NCBI GenBank assembly: GCA_937923145.1
Contig: CALAJT010000013.1
Coordinates: 43,475 to 107,474, forward strand
Length of the DNA: 64,000 nt
Direction of reading: 5' to 3'
From: an uncultured Rubritalea sp.
Lineage (GTDB): Bacteria > Verrucomicrobiota > Verrucomicrobiia > Verrucomicrobiales > Akkermansiaceae
Below the pieces are notes generated by a model, which made no database searches, was not told where the DNA came from, and was given only the letters and a program-made list of their open reading frames with translations. A program made the translations under genes and the position numbers. Of this stretch, positions 8,206 through 17,651 are shown in pieces (the stretch's first letter is position 1; every line of letters starts with the position of its first letter).

Positions 8206-9371
8206 TTGTGGTTTGGGCGACATTTAGAAAAGAAATCAGCGAGGTCCTGCGAGACAAGCGAACTCTTTTACTTACCATTCTAGTTCCCATGGTTTTCTAT
8301 CCAGCTTTAATCATGTTGGCTGGTGGATTAGGAGCTAAGCAGCAGATGAAAGAGCAGGAGCGAAAGATCTATGTGGGAATTAACAGTGAGGAAGTGTCGC
8401 AGGAATTCGTAACTATGGTCATGGATCAGCAGGGAAAAGACGAGAGCATCGTATGGAAGCTATTAGAAAAAGAAACTAGCGTCAAAGAATCACTCCAAAC
8501 TGGAGCTTACGATATCATTATCGACACAGAGCATGTGAAGAACGGAGAAGATAAACCTTATTATGAATTAACCATGCACTTCTTTTCCACCGCGAAAGGG
8601 GAGACTGATTTAGCAAGAGTGGAAGCAATATTCGCCAATTTGAAAGCTGAGATGATCGAGTCCAATATGGGTAAGATCATCGATATCTCCGAATACAAAG
8701 ACTACGCCAGTGTTCGTGAAAGTACAGGCAGTAAGTTTGGTGGGATGGCAGCCTACTTTATAGTATTTCTAGCATTCACTGGCTGTATGGCAGTCGCTGT
8801 GGATGTAGCCGCTGGTGAGAAGGAGCGCGGCACCCTAGAAGCCATGCTGGTGACTCCAGCTTCTTTCTGGGAGATCACATTTGGTAAGCTAATATTTGTA
8901 GTAGTCATGGGCTTACTGTCGGTAGGTTCTACTGCATTAGGTATTGGTAGTATGGTTCTAGCAATGGGAAGTGCTGTCGAGGGTATGAGTCTGGGTGGTG
9001 TAGGATGGGTGAGTATACTGGGTATACTACTCTTGATTTTAGTAACAGTATTTTTCTTTGCCGTGCTGCTCTTTACAATGTCGATCTTGGCGAGATCTAG
9101 TAAGGAGGCACACATGCGCTGCTCACTACTAATGTTATTAATAGCTATGGCTCTAGTCTATTGCACACTGCCTGGGGTGGCCTCGACAGGAACTATCTTA
9201 TTCATTCCAGTGCTTAATGTAGCTCTCTCTCTCCGAGCTCTTTGGGAAGGGTCTATGACACTGTTAGATTATACTACAGTAGTTGGTTCACTGGTAATAC
9301 TTTGTGCTTTGATCATCTATTATGTAGACCGTAAGGTGAGCAATGATGCTGAGAGTATGCTCTTGAAATAA
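8202..9371 (+). CDS. natB: ABC-2 type permease, NatB-like
   Basis: A 389-residue membrane permease. It has one N-terminal membrane helix (about residues 20-45), a long extracytoplasmic domain to about residue 175, and then five or six helices, the classic ABC-2/NatB layout. The motif region DVAAGEKERGTLEAMLVTP after the second helix is the conserved coupling segment of this family. It overlaps natA by 4 bp and should form the membrane half of the exporter. A hairpin just after the stop (9373-9412) may end the transcript. Confidence 0.85.
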   Translation: MIVVWATFRKEISEVLRDKRTLLLTILVPMVFYPALIMLAGGLGAKQQMKEQERKIYVGINSEEVSQEFVTMVMDQQGKDESIVWKLLEKETSVKESLQTGAYDIIIDTEHVKNGEDKPYYELTMHFFSTAKGETDLARVEAIFANLKAEMIESNMGKIIDISEYKDYASVRESTGSKFGGMAAYFIVFLAFTGCMAVAVDVAAGEKERGTLEAMLVTPASFWEITFGKLIFVVVMGLLSVGSTALGIGSMVLAMGSAVEGMSLGGVGWVSILGILLLILVTVFFFAVLLFTMSILARSSKEAHMRCSLLMLLIAMALVYCTLPGVASTGTILFIPVLNVALSLRALWEGSMTLLDYTTVVGSLVILCALIIYYVDRKVSNDAESMLLK

Positions 9372-9372
9372 A

Positions 9373-9412
9373 ATAAGCGCACTCAGTCTACATTCAGACC
9401 AAGCACGCTTAT
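9373..9412. terminator. possible terminator after natB
   Basis: ATAAGCG (9373-9379) pairs with CGCTTAT (9406-9412), and an inner GTCT/AGAC pair stacks inside it. The hairpin lies between the convergent ends of natB and the lipoprotein gene. Neither side has a strong T-tract, so efficiency is uncertain. Confidence 0.45.
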
Positions 9413-9438
9413 GAAATTTATGATTTAGAGGTAAGAAA

Positions 9439-9981
9439 TTACTTCATGATAGCATCCATCTTCTTGTCGATGAATTCATATGCCTCTGGACTAGCAGTCT
9501 TGATGCGTTGCATGTGACCCATAAGTGCGCCCATTGCTGCTCCAAACTTAGCTTTAACTTCAGGAGCTGCCTCTAGTGCTGCCTCCATCTTGTCATCACC
9601 ACCCATAGCTGCCATGCCTTTTTTAACCATGTTACCTGCATTTTCAAGTGCTGGCATAGCTTCTTTAGCTGACTCAAGATCTGTTACTCCTTCGAGTGAA
9701 GAGTTTATCTTGTCGAACATACCTACGATGCCGCTAGCGCCTTTTGGGATCGCTGCCATAACTTTAGCCTTAGCGTCTGTAGCAGCGTCTTCGATTTTAG
9801 CTTTTGCATCTGCAGCAGCTGCTTCTACCTTATCCTTACCTTCAGCAGTCGCCGCTGCTACTTTCTCCTTAGCGTCTGCAGCTGCTTCGCCCGCTTTCTT
9901 CTCAGCATCTTTACAAGATACGATAGAAAGTGGAAGTGCGAGGCCTAGACCGAGTGTTGTGAGTTTAGTTGTTAACTTCAT
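9439..9981 (-). CDS. lipoprotein with LEA/apolipoprotein-like helical repeats
   Basis: A 180-residue protein with a signal sequence and lipobox (IVSC, Cys at about residue 23), so the mature protein should be lipid-anchored. Residues 24-75 repeat an Ala/Lys/Asp/Glu pattern with an 11-residue-like period (AADAKEKV, AEGKDKV, ADAKAKI, TDAKAKV). This predicts a long amphipathic helix like those of LEA and apolipoprotein-type proteins. The C-terminal half is also Ala-rich and helical (AMGALMGHMQRI). It stands alone with its own short leader. A role in envelope or stress protection is a guess from composition only. Confidence 0.65.
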   Translation of the reverse strand: MKLTTKLTTLGLGLALPLSIVSCKDAEKKAGEAAADAKEKVAAATAEGKDKVEAAAADAKAKIEDAATDAKAKVMAAIPKGASGIVGMFDKINSSLEGVTDLESAKEAMPALENAGNMVKKGMAAMGGDDKMEAALEAAPEVKAKFGAAMGALMGHMQRIKTASPEAYEFIDKKMDAIMK

Positions 9982-10104
9982 AGTGCTGGTCTTCTAGTAT
10001 TTCATAGGGCAATAGGCAATTCTAAATAGTGACAATAAGAGCGATCTCTATGGATGTATCGATTCAGTCGATACTCAAGAGTTCGTGTAAATCACTTAAT
10101 AGCT

Positions 10105-10794
10105 TTAAAATCCCAACTCTTCTTTCTTCCCTAGAAATTTAGGCGACTTTGAAACTAGACAATCTAGTAGCATTTTAACTCTGGCGAGGCGTTCTCTATA
10201 GTTTGTTTTCTGCGCTGCCTTTCCCGAGACATCCTTTGCATTAATCCCTATAAAATCAATACCTGCTTTTTCTGCTAAATAGGCTGCACGTTCATTGTGG
10301 AATTTCTGGGTTACAAAAATGACTTCAGTAACCTCGAAGACTTCCTTCAATCTGACAACTGAATCTAGAGTCCTAAAGCCGGCGTAGTCACAGACGATTT
10401 TATTCTCGGGCACACCTTTCTTTATCAGAGCCTGTTTCATGTCTTCAGGTTCATTATAGTCATCCGAGCCATTGTCTCCAGACACGATGAATCCACGAAT
10501 TCTATCTGTCTGCCAAAGCTCAGCTGCGGCATCTATACGATATTTAAAATACAAATTATCACGATTCCCAATCTTCTCAGCACATCCAAATACCAGTGCC
10601 ACACGTTTGTCTCCCTTATTCAAAGGCATGTCTGGAATGTTATCGTAAAGCTTTCCTTCAGCCGCTCTTATAGCCGCCTTATTAGCCCACCAGATCAAGG
10701 TAGCACACATCAAGGCTCCTATCACTGCTAAGATCAGAGCATATTTCCAGAACTTCCATGTCCAGAGAATGCTTATGGTGTTTAGAATCTTCAT
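10105..10794 (-). CDS. SanA/YdcF-like DUF218 membrane protein
   Basis: A 229-residue protein with one N-terminal membrane helix (about residues 18-38) and a DUF218 domain. Conserved family features are ALVFGCAEK near residue 66, IVSGDNGSDDYNEPEDM, the DYAGFRTLDSVVRLKEVF stretch, and FVTQKFHNERAAYLAEKAGI. This arrangement matches SanA, the E. coli envelope-barrier protein linked to vancomycin exclusion at high temperature. The biochemical role of SanA is unsettled. The gene is separate from the glycolytic genes upstream, which end in a terminator. Confidence 0.8.
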   Translation of the reverse strand: MKILNTISILWTWKFWKYALILAVIGALMCATLIWWANKAAIRAAEGKLYDNIPDMPLNKGDKRVALVFGCAEKIGNRDNLYFKYRIDAAAELWQTDRIRGFIVSGDNGSDDYNEPEDMKQALIKKGVPENKIVCDYAGFRTLDSVVRLKEVFEVTEVIFVTQKFHNERAAYLAEKAGIDFIGINAKDVSGKAAQKTNYRERLARVKMLLDCLVSKSPKFLGKKEELGF

Positions 10795-10905
10795 GTTAAT
10801 GTGAGTAATTTAGGGGATTAGAGTATCTATCAGATTTTTACATACGGTGAAAATAACGTAAGTCAAAAACGACGTAATTTGGATTCGACTTATAAAGCTG
10901 ACTCT

Positions 10906-10944
10906 CGAAAAAAATACCCAGCCTCCTGATGAAGACTGGGTATT
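10906..10944 (-). terminator. rho-independent terminator after tpiA
   Basis: On the minus strand, AATACCCAG and CTGGGTATT form a 9-bp stem (10913-10921 with 10936-10944) around a 14-nt loop. It is followed directly by a run of seven Ts. It lies 22 nt past the tpiA stop. Confidence 0.85.
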
Positions 10945-10965
10945 AAATTTTAGTTACTAGTGCAA

Positions 10966-11730
10966 TTAAGCTACTGCATTTCTGATGAGCTCTAGGAATG
11001 AATCAGCTTCGAGTGCTGCTCCGCCTACGAGTGCACCGTCGATGTCTGGCTGTCCTAGGAGTTCTGCTGAGTTAGCGCCTTTGACTGACCCGCCGTATTG
11101 GATGCGGACAGCAGCAGCAGCTTCTGCTCCGTAGAGTTCTTCTACTACTGAGCGGCAGAACTTCTGGGTGTCTTGTGCTTGCTGTGCAGAGGCTGTTACG
11201 CCAGTGCCGATAGCCCATACTGGCTCGTATGCCATGACTAGATTTGAGATGTCTGATACGCCTTCGAGACCTTCTTTGATCTGTGAGCTGAGGACAGCTT
11301 CGAGCTGTCCACCTTCGCGCTCAGCGAGAGTTTCGCCGATGCAGAAGATAGGTGTCATGTCAGCGGCGAGAGTCTTCTTGATCTTAGCGTTGATCTGAGC
11401 ATTTGTCTCACCGTAGATGCTACGGCGCTCTGAGTGTCCGAGGATTACGTAGTTGACGAATAGCTCCTTGAGCATGTCAGTGCTAGTCTCTCCTGTGAAT
11501 GCACCATTTTCATTCTCTGACACTGTCTGAGCGGCAAGTCCGATAGCAGGGTTAATGTCATTGATGAGTGCAGATGCAGTCGGGATAGATAGGCTGTTAG
11601 GTGCGATGACGAGGTCAGCTTGCTCAGCGAGTTCGCCAGCAGCTCCGAGGAAAGTCTCTAGGAATGCAGCTACTTCAGCTGGTCCCTTGTTCATTTTCCA
11701 GTTGGCAGCGATGATTAGTTTACGTGACAT
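10966..11730 (-). CDS. tpiA: triosephosphate isomerase
   Basis: A 254-residue TIM-barrel enzyme that interconverts dihydroxyacetone phosphate and glyceraldehyde 3-phosphate in the cytoplasm. The active-site signatures are present: NWKMN near residue 11 (Lys), ILGHSERR (His) and the catalytic Glu in AYEPVWAIGTG. The phosphate-binding GGSVKGANS and loop GALVGGAALE are also present. The length is normal. It follows pgk by 35 nt and ends in a clear terminator, so pgk and tpiA probably share a transcript. Confidence 0.97.
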   Translation of the reverse strand: MSRKLIIAANWKMNKGPAEVAAFLETFLGAAGELAEQADLVIAPNSLSIPTASALINDINPAIGLAAQTVSENENGAFTGETSTDMLKELFVNYVILGHSERRSIYGETNAQINAKIKKTLAADMTPIFCIGETLAEREGGQLEAVLSSQIKEGLEGVSDISNLVMAYEPVWAIGTGVTASAQQAQDTQKFCRSVVEELYGAEAAAAVRIQYGGSVKGANSAELLGQPDIDGALVGGAALEADSFLELIRNAVA

Positions 11731-11765
11731 ATTTTTTTGTGGTTGTTGTTGGTAGTTAGTTAAAT

Positions 11766-12962
11766 TTATTTGTTAGAAAGTGCAGCAACTCCAGGGAGTT
11801 CTTTGCCTTCTAGTAGTTCTAATGATGCTCCACCGCCTGTTGAGAGGAAGTCGAAGTCGCCTGGGTTACAGAACTTATTGGCAGCGGTGACTGAGTCGCC
11901 ACCACCTACGATGGTGAGTGCGTCTGAGGCTGCTACTGCTTTTGCTAGTTCTATTGTTCCTTTGGCAAAGTTGGTTTTCTCGAATACGCCCATTGGACCG
12001 TTCCAAAGAATTGTTTTTGCTCTTGCTACTACTACTTTGAAGTCTTCTATCGCTACGTCACCGATGTCAATTCCTTCCCAATGTTCTTCTATCTCTCCGC
12101 CTTCTGAATAAGGGGCGGTGACTTTGGTTTCTGCGTCGTCTTTGAATTCTTGGGCTATGCGTGTGTCAGTAGGGAGGTGGAATTTGATTCCTTTTTCCTC
12201 TGCTTCTTTGATTAGCTCTAGTGAAAGGTCCATGAATTCATCTTGCACGAGTGAATCACCGATCTTGTAACCTTGAGCTTTTCTGAAGGTGTAAGCCATT
12301 GCTCCACCGATTAGAAATTCGTCAGCCTTTTCCATCATTGAGCGGATAACTTGAATCTTGTCACCTACTTTTGCTCCACCCATGATTACTAGGAATGGGC
12401 GCTCTGGCTCAGCTAGTTTTTCGAGAAGGAACTCAAGCTCGCTCTCGATGAGGAATCCCATAGCGCTCTGTGAAACGTGGTGTGTGACTCCTTCTGTAGA
12501 TGCGTGTGCTCTGTGAGCTGTGCCGAAAGCATCGTTCACAAAGATGTCTGCATTGCCTGCAAGTGCTTTGGCGAATTCTGAGTCGTTAGCTTTTTCTCTC
12601 TCGTCGAAACGTGTGTTCTCTAACAGAACTGCATGTCCTGACTCAAGCTGAGCGCGGAGTAGTGTTGCGTTTTCACCGATGGTGTCGTCTGCGAATGCTA
12701 CTGGTGCACCGAGTAGCTCAGCAAGGCGTAGACCCACTGGACGTAGTGAATATTTCTCCTCTGGAACACCCGCTGGGCGACCCATGTGTGAGCAGATTAC
12801 AAGCTTAGCTCCATTCTCTAACAGATGTTTGATAGATGGAAGAGCGGCTTGGATACGAGTGTCGTCAGTGATTTCGAGGTCAGTGTTATAAGGGACGTTG
12901 AAGTCACAACGCATGAGGACTTCTTTGCCGTTTACTTGGATATCTTTGATGGAAAGTTTCAT
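11766..12962 (-). CDS. pgk: phosphoglycerate kinase
   Basis: A 398-residue two-domain kinase that makes ATP from 1,3-bisphosphoglycerate. The N-terminal domain has RCDFNVPYN and the substrate-binding HMGRPAG. The hinge and C-terminal domain carry VIMGGAKVGDKI, the nucleotide-binding WNGPMGVFE and the terminal GGGDSVTAA/FLSTGGGASLELLEG. Length is standard. It lies between gap (which has its own terminator) and tpiA; its 5' leader includes three copies of a 14-bp tandem repeat. Confidence 0.97.
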   Translation of the reverse strand: MKLSIKDIQVNGKEVLMRCDFNVPYNTDLEITDDTRIQAALPSIKHLLENGAKLVICSHMGRPAGVPEEKYSLRPVGLRLAELLGAPVAFADDTIGENATLLRAQLESGHAVLLENTRFDEREKANDSEFAKALAGNADIFVNDAFGTAHRAHASTEGVTHHVSQSAMGFLIESELEFLLEKLAEPERPFLVIMGGAKVGDKIQVIRSMMEKADEFLIGGAMAYTFRKAQGYKIGDSLVQDEFMDLSLELIKEAEEKGIKFHLPTDTRIAQEFKDDAETKVTAPYSEGGEIEEHWEGIDIGDVAIEDFKVVVARAKTILWNGPMGVFEKTNFAKGTIELAKAVAASDALTIVGGGDSVTAANKFCNPGDFDFLSTGGGASLELLEGKELPGVAALSNK

Positions 12963-12970
12963 TTTTTGAA

Positions 12971-13014
12971 GTAGTTAGTAGAGAGTAGTTAGTAGAGAGT
13001 AGTTAGTAGTAGAG
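12971..13014. repeat. 14-bp tandem repeat in the pgk leader
   Basis: The unit GTAGTTAGTAGAGA occurs twice in perfect tandem (12971-12984, 12985-12998) and then as a slightly longer third copy ending near 13014. It lies between the gap terminator and the pgk start, so it is in the pgk 5' leader or promoter zone. Likely origin is replication slippage. Confidence 0.8.
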
Positions 13015-13051
13015 AAAAAAACAGGGGAGACTAATAGTTAGCCTCCCCTGT
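13014..13051 (-). terminator. rho-independent terminator after gap
   Basis: On the minus strand, ACAGGGGAGGCTAA pairs with the downstream TTAGTCTCCCCTGT with one mismatch. The stem is followed immediately by seven Ts. It separates gap from pgk, so pgk either relies on read-through or has its own promoter. Confidence 0.88.
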
Positions 13052-13089
13052 GGAAAATTTAGTTCATGTCGTTAATGATTAACTATGAA

Positions 13090-14167
<1,078 letters not shown>

Positions 14168-14302
14168 TAGGTTGTTTGTGTTAATTATGTATTTTATAGA
14201 GTGTAAAATCGACAGTTGACGATTATCGCTAAGAATGACGTAAGAAAATACAGGACATTTAAGCTTGGAAATGTATTCTGAGGGAGTTAAATATATAAAA
14301 TT

Positions 14303-15109
14303 ATGCCATCATTCACTAAAAACGATTTTACAATGCACTATGAAGTGCATGGAGAAGGAGAGCCTGTATTATGCATCATGGGGATTACAGCCCCTGGAGA
14401 ATACTGGGCTGACCATTTAGAGCACTGGGACAAGAAATTCCAATGTATAGCTCCTGATAATAGAGGCGTAGGGTTTAGTGATAAACCTGCTGGAGACTAT
14501 AGCACAGAAATGCTGGCTGCTGATCATGTAGCACTTTTAGATCATCTAGGTATTGAAAAAGCCCATGTTGTAGGCTGTTCTATGGGGAGCGTGATAGCTC
14601 AGCAGGTAGCACTGATCTATCCTGAGCGGGTTAAAAGTGTGACATTGATGTGTACCTGGGCTAGATGCGATGATTATGCTAAGTCTGTGTTTAATCACAT
14701 AGTGGTTGCAAAGGCACACCTTAAGGGTGAAGAGCTTCTAGAGTATTTACAGTTACTTATTTTTGACAAGCGTAGCTGGGATGATCCAGAATTCCACCAA
14801 TCAATGCTAGATGCTCGTGAGGATGCTAAACAAGCCCAATACCCACAGCCTCTTCATGGTCTAGCTGGACAATGCGCAGCATGCACATCTCATAACACTC
14901 TAAATGATCTTAAGAATTTAAAAGCTCCCGCACTGGTGATAGGTGGTGAGACAGATCAGTTCACACCTAGATGGATGGCTGAGGAAGTGCATTTGAATTT
15001 GCCGAACAGCACACTCCACCTTTACCCAAGATCAGGACACGCATTTCACTGGGAAAATCTAGAAGACTTTAATGAGCGCGTGGCAGACTTCATCTCTAAC
15101 AATATTTAA
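14303..15109 (+). CDS. alpha/beta hydrolase
   Basis: A 268-residue single-domain alpha/beta hydrolase. The oxyanion region is near GEPVLCIMGI, the nucleophile elbow GCSMGS supplies the catalytic Ser (about residue 95), an Asp is in GGETDQFTP, and the catalytic His is in SGHAFHWE near the C-terminus. No signal peptide is seen. It lies 3 nt before araB and is probably the first gene of that operon, so an esterase or lactonase step before sugar phosphorylation is possible. Substrate cannot be read from sequence. Confidence 0.8.
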   Translation: MPSFTKNDFTMHYEVHGEGEPVLCIMGITAPGEYWADHLEHWDKKFQCIAPDNRGVGFSDKPAGDYSTEMLAADHVALLDHLGIEKAHVVGCSMGSVIAQQVALIYPERVKSVTLMCTWARCDDYAKSVFNHIVVAKAHLKGEELLEYLQLLIFDKRSWDDPEFHQSMLDAREDAKQAQYPQPLHGLAGQCAACTSHNTLNDLKNLKAPALVIGGETDQFTPRWMAEEVHLNLPNSTLHLYPRSGHAFHWENLEDFNERVADFISNNI

Positions 15110-15112
15110 ATT

Positions 15113-16792
15113 ATGTATTCTATAGGACTCGATTACGGCACTAACTCATGTAGAGCATTAGTGGTCAACTTAGAATCTGGCGCTGAGCTAGGTTCTGCTA
15201 TTTTTCCCTATCCATCAGGAGAAATGGGTATCCTCACAGATCCCACAGATCCAAATGTAGCCAGACAAAATCCTCAGGATTATCTAGATGGATGCGTATC
15301 TATCATCCGTGGTGCGATCGCTGAGACTGCTAAAATAGACTCAGATTTTTCTGCTGATAAAGTAATAGGCATAGGAGTAGACACTACAGGCTCTACTGTG
15401 ATTCCTGTGAATGAAGCTGGAACTCCACTTGCTCTAACAGATACTACTCTGAAAGATAATATGAATGCGAAAGTGTGGCTCTGGAAAGATCATACTTCAT
15501 ATCGTGAGGCGGAACAGATCACTAATTTAGCTAAAGACATGCGCCCTGAGTATCTGGCAAAATGTGGAGGCACATATTCATCAGAGTGGTGGTGGTCTAA
15601 GATTCTGCACATCAAAAATATCGATTCAGAAGTTTTCGAAGCAGCATTCTCATTCGTAGAACATTGTGACTGGCTCACAGCGGAACTCTGCGGAGACACG
15701 AACCCGCTCACTCTCAAACGCTCCGTTTGCGCAGCTGGTCATAAGGCGATGTTCCATGCTGGCTGGGGAGGATTACCTGACAAGGAATTCCTCACTCAGC
15801 TAGATCCAGCCATAGCAGAACTACGCGACAGACTCTTCAATAAAGCATACCCCTCAGATGAAAAAGCAGGTGATCTTTCACCAGAATGGGCTGAGAAGTT
15901 AGGTCTTTCAGCAGGAATAGCTGTGGCTGTGGGAGCATTTGATTGCCACATGGGCGCCGTGGGTGCCGGTGTAAAAATCGGAACTCTCGTTAAAATCCTC
16001 GGAACATCTACTTGCGACATCACTGTAGCGGATCAGTCCGTAGCAGACGTCCCAGGACTCTGTGGTCAGGTCGATGGCTCAGTAGTGCCAGGGCAGATAG
16101 GTGTAGAAGCTGGTCAGTCAGCAGTGGGCGATATTTTCCTATGGCTTATCAATCATGTAGTCCCTGAATCATACGGAAAAGACATGGGCGAAAAGTTTGC
16201 AAAACTAGGAGCTGAGATCGAAAAACTCTCACCAGGTGAAAGTGGCTTACTAGCTCTCGACTGGAACAACGGTAACCGCACAGTCCTAACAGACGTAAGA
16301 CTATCAGGATTACTCATAGGTCAAACCTTACAAACACAAGCTCACGAAATCTACCGTGCTTATATAGAAGCAACTGCATTCGGAGCATTCACTATTATTT
16401 CAAGAATGGAAGAATACGGAGTAGAGGTAAATGAAGTTGTCAATACTGGCGGACTATCTCTAAAGAATCCAACTCTTATGCAGATATACGCAGATGTTAT
16501 TGGCAAGCCAATGCGCGTCTCAAGTGTGGACCAGACTTGTGCTATGGGAGCTGGATTATTCGGTGCTGTGGCAGCAGGATATGCTGATCTTGAGACGCTT
16601 CAGGAACGAGCAGTTAGTTATCTAGACGTCGTTTACAAGCCGATCCCAGAGAATCAAGAAATTTACAAACGACTCTACTCACTCTATAAAACTCTCCACG
16701 ATGCCTTCGGCAAAACAGGAGCACAAGGAAGTATAGAACACGTCATGAAAGACCTCATGGATATTCGCGACGAACAACGTAAAGCCAACTAG
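15113..16792 (+). CDS. araB: L-ribulokinase
   Basis: A 559-residue FGGY-family carbohydrate kinase of the AraB type, which phosphorylates L-ribulose with ATP. The N-terminal phosphate loop is GLDYGTNSCRALVV. Typical ribulokinase stretches include LWKDHTSYREAEQI, GGTYSSEWWWSKI, AVGAFDCHMGAVGAG and the C-terminal adenosine-binding VNTGGLSLKNPTLMQIYADV. Length matches AraB (about 550-570), longer than xylulokinase or glycerol kinase. The araD gene starts 4 nt downstream. No araA isomerase is in the window, so L-ribulose must come from elsewhere. Confidence 0.93.
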   Translation: MYSIGLDYGTNSCRALVVNLESGAELGSAIFPYPSGEMGILTDPTDPNVARQNPQDYLDGCVSIIRGAIAETAKIDSDFSADKVIGIGVDTTGSTVIPVNEAGTPLALTDTTLKDNMNAKVWLWKDHTSYREAEQITNLAKDMRPEYLAKCGGTYSSEWWWSKILHIKNIDSEVFEAAFSFVEHCDWLTAELCGDTNPLTLKRSVCAAGHKAMFHAGWGGLPDKEFLTQLDPAIAELRDRLFNKAYPSDEKAGDLSPEWAEKLGLSAGIAVAVGAFDCHMGAVGAGVKIGTLVKILGTSTCDITVADQSVADVPGLCGQVDGSVVPGQIGVEAGQSAVGDIFLWLINHVVPESYGKDMGEKFAKLGAEIEKLSPGESGLLALDWNNGNRTVLTDVRLSGLLIGQTLQTQAHEIYRAYIEATAFGAFTIISRMEEYGVEVNEVVNTGGLSLKNPTLMQIYADVIGKPMRVSSVDQTCAMGAGLFGAVAAGYADLETLQERAVSYLDVVYKPIPENQEIYKRLYSLYKTLHDAFGKTGAQGSIEHVMKDLMDIRDEQRKAN

Positions 16793-16796
16793 AATC

Positions 16797-17492
16797 ATGA
16801 CAAACGAACTTAAACAACAAGTAGTAGATGCTAACCTAGAACTCGTAAATGCTGGACTAGTCACCCTAACGTGGGGAAATGTCAGCGGCATAGATCGCGA
16901 GTCAGGACTGATAGTGATCAAGCCTAGCGGAGTAGATTATGATAAGCTAACAGTTTCTAACATGGTGGTAGTGAATCTAGATGGGGAAGTAGTCGAAGGC
17001 GACCTTAAGCCATCCTCAGACACCAAGACACACCTAGAGTTATACAGAAAATTTCCAGAGATAGGAGCAGTAGTTCATACCCACAGCCCGAGTGCCACGG
17101 CATTCTCTCAAGCTGGTGTAGGACTACCCTGCCTTGGGACTACACATGCAGATCATTTCTACGGAACAGTGCCTATAGTAAGAGCTCTAACAGCAGAGGA
17201 AGTCGCTGAAGATTATGAGCATTTCACAGGAGTAAGCATCGTAGAGCATTTCGAAAATGCAAAAATTAATCCTATCGAGATGCCTGGAACTCTGCTCAGC
17301 CACCACGCACCATTCACATGGGGCAAGACTCCCGCGAAAGCAGTAGACAATAGCGTAGCCCTCGAAGCCTGTGCATCAATGGCGCTCATGACCTATCAGC
17401 TGAACCCTGATGTAAAGCCTATACCAGACCATATCCTTAACCAACACTATCTCCGTAAACACGGAGCTAATGCTTACTATGGACAAGGCTAG
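16797..17492 (+). CDS. araD: L-ribulose-5-phosphate 4-epimerase
   Basis: A 231-residue class II aldolase-fold epimerase that converts L-ribulose 5-phosphate to D-xylulose 5-phosphate. Zinc-ligand histidines are in HTHSPSATAFSQ and GTTHADHFYG, with the last His in the LSHHAPFTWG segment. The Ser/Gly phosphate-binding WGNVSGID motif is near residue 27. Length is that of AraD/UlaF. It is transcribed with araB (4-nt gap) and ends the cluster. Confidence 0.94.
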   Translation: MTNELKQQVVDANLELVNAGLVTLTWGNVSGIDRESGLIVIKPSGVDYDKLTVSNMVVVNLDGEVVEGDLKPSSDTKTHLELYRKFPEIGAVVHTHSPSATAFSQAGVGLPCLGTTHADHFYGTVPIVRALTAEEVAEDYEHFTGVSIVEHFENAKINPIEMPGTLLSHHAPFTWGKTPAKAVDNSVALEACASMALMTYQLNPDVKPIPDHILNQHYLRKHGANAYYGQG

Positions 17493-17617
17493 CATTCCTA
17501 GGAATTAGGATCTGTGTTTATCTATACTCATCCATGGCATCCGTGTTGTTATTTAGCAAAGATTGATCAGAGTAGCACAGATGGTGACAGATTGATGGGT
17601 AAATAGATAATGCTGAT

Positions 17618-17646
17618 TTGACGAATATCCTAGCGCATCCTATAAT
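17618..17646 (+). promoter_or_regulatory. sigma70-type promoter implying a leaderless repair-operon mRNA
   Basis: TTGACG (17618-17623) and a perfect TATAAT (17641-17646) are spaced by 17 bp. Initiation 6-7 nt after the -10 box would fall at 17652-17654, which is the ATG of the exonuclease-ligase gene. The first base of the message would then be at or next to the start codon. No alternative in-frame start fits the conserved N-terminus. Confidence 0.65.
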
Positions 17647-17651
17647 GCAGA

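Noticed and set aside
17494..17505. Palindrome ATTCCTAGGAAT just after araD as a terminator.
   Set aside because: The stem would have no loop and there is no T-tract after it.
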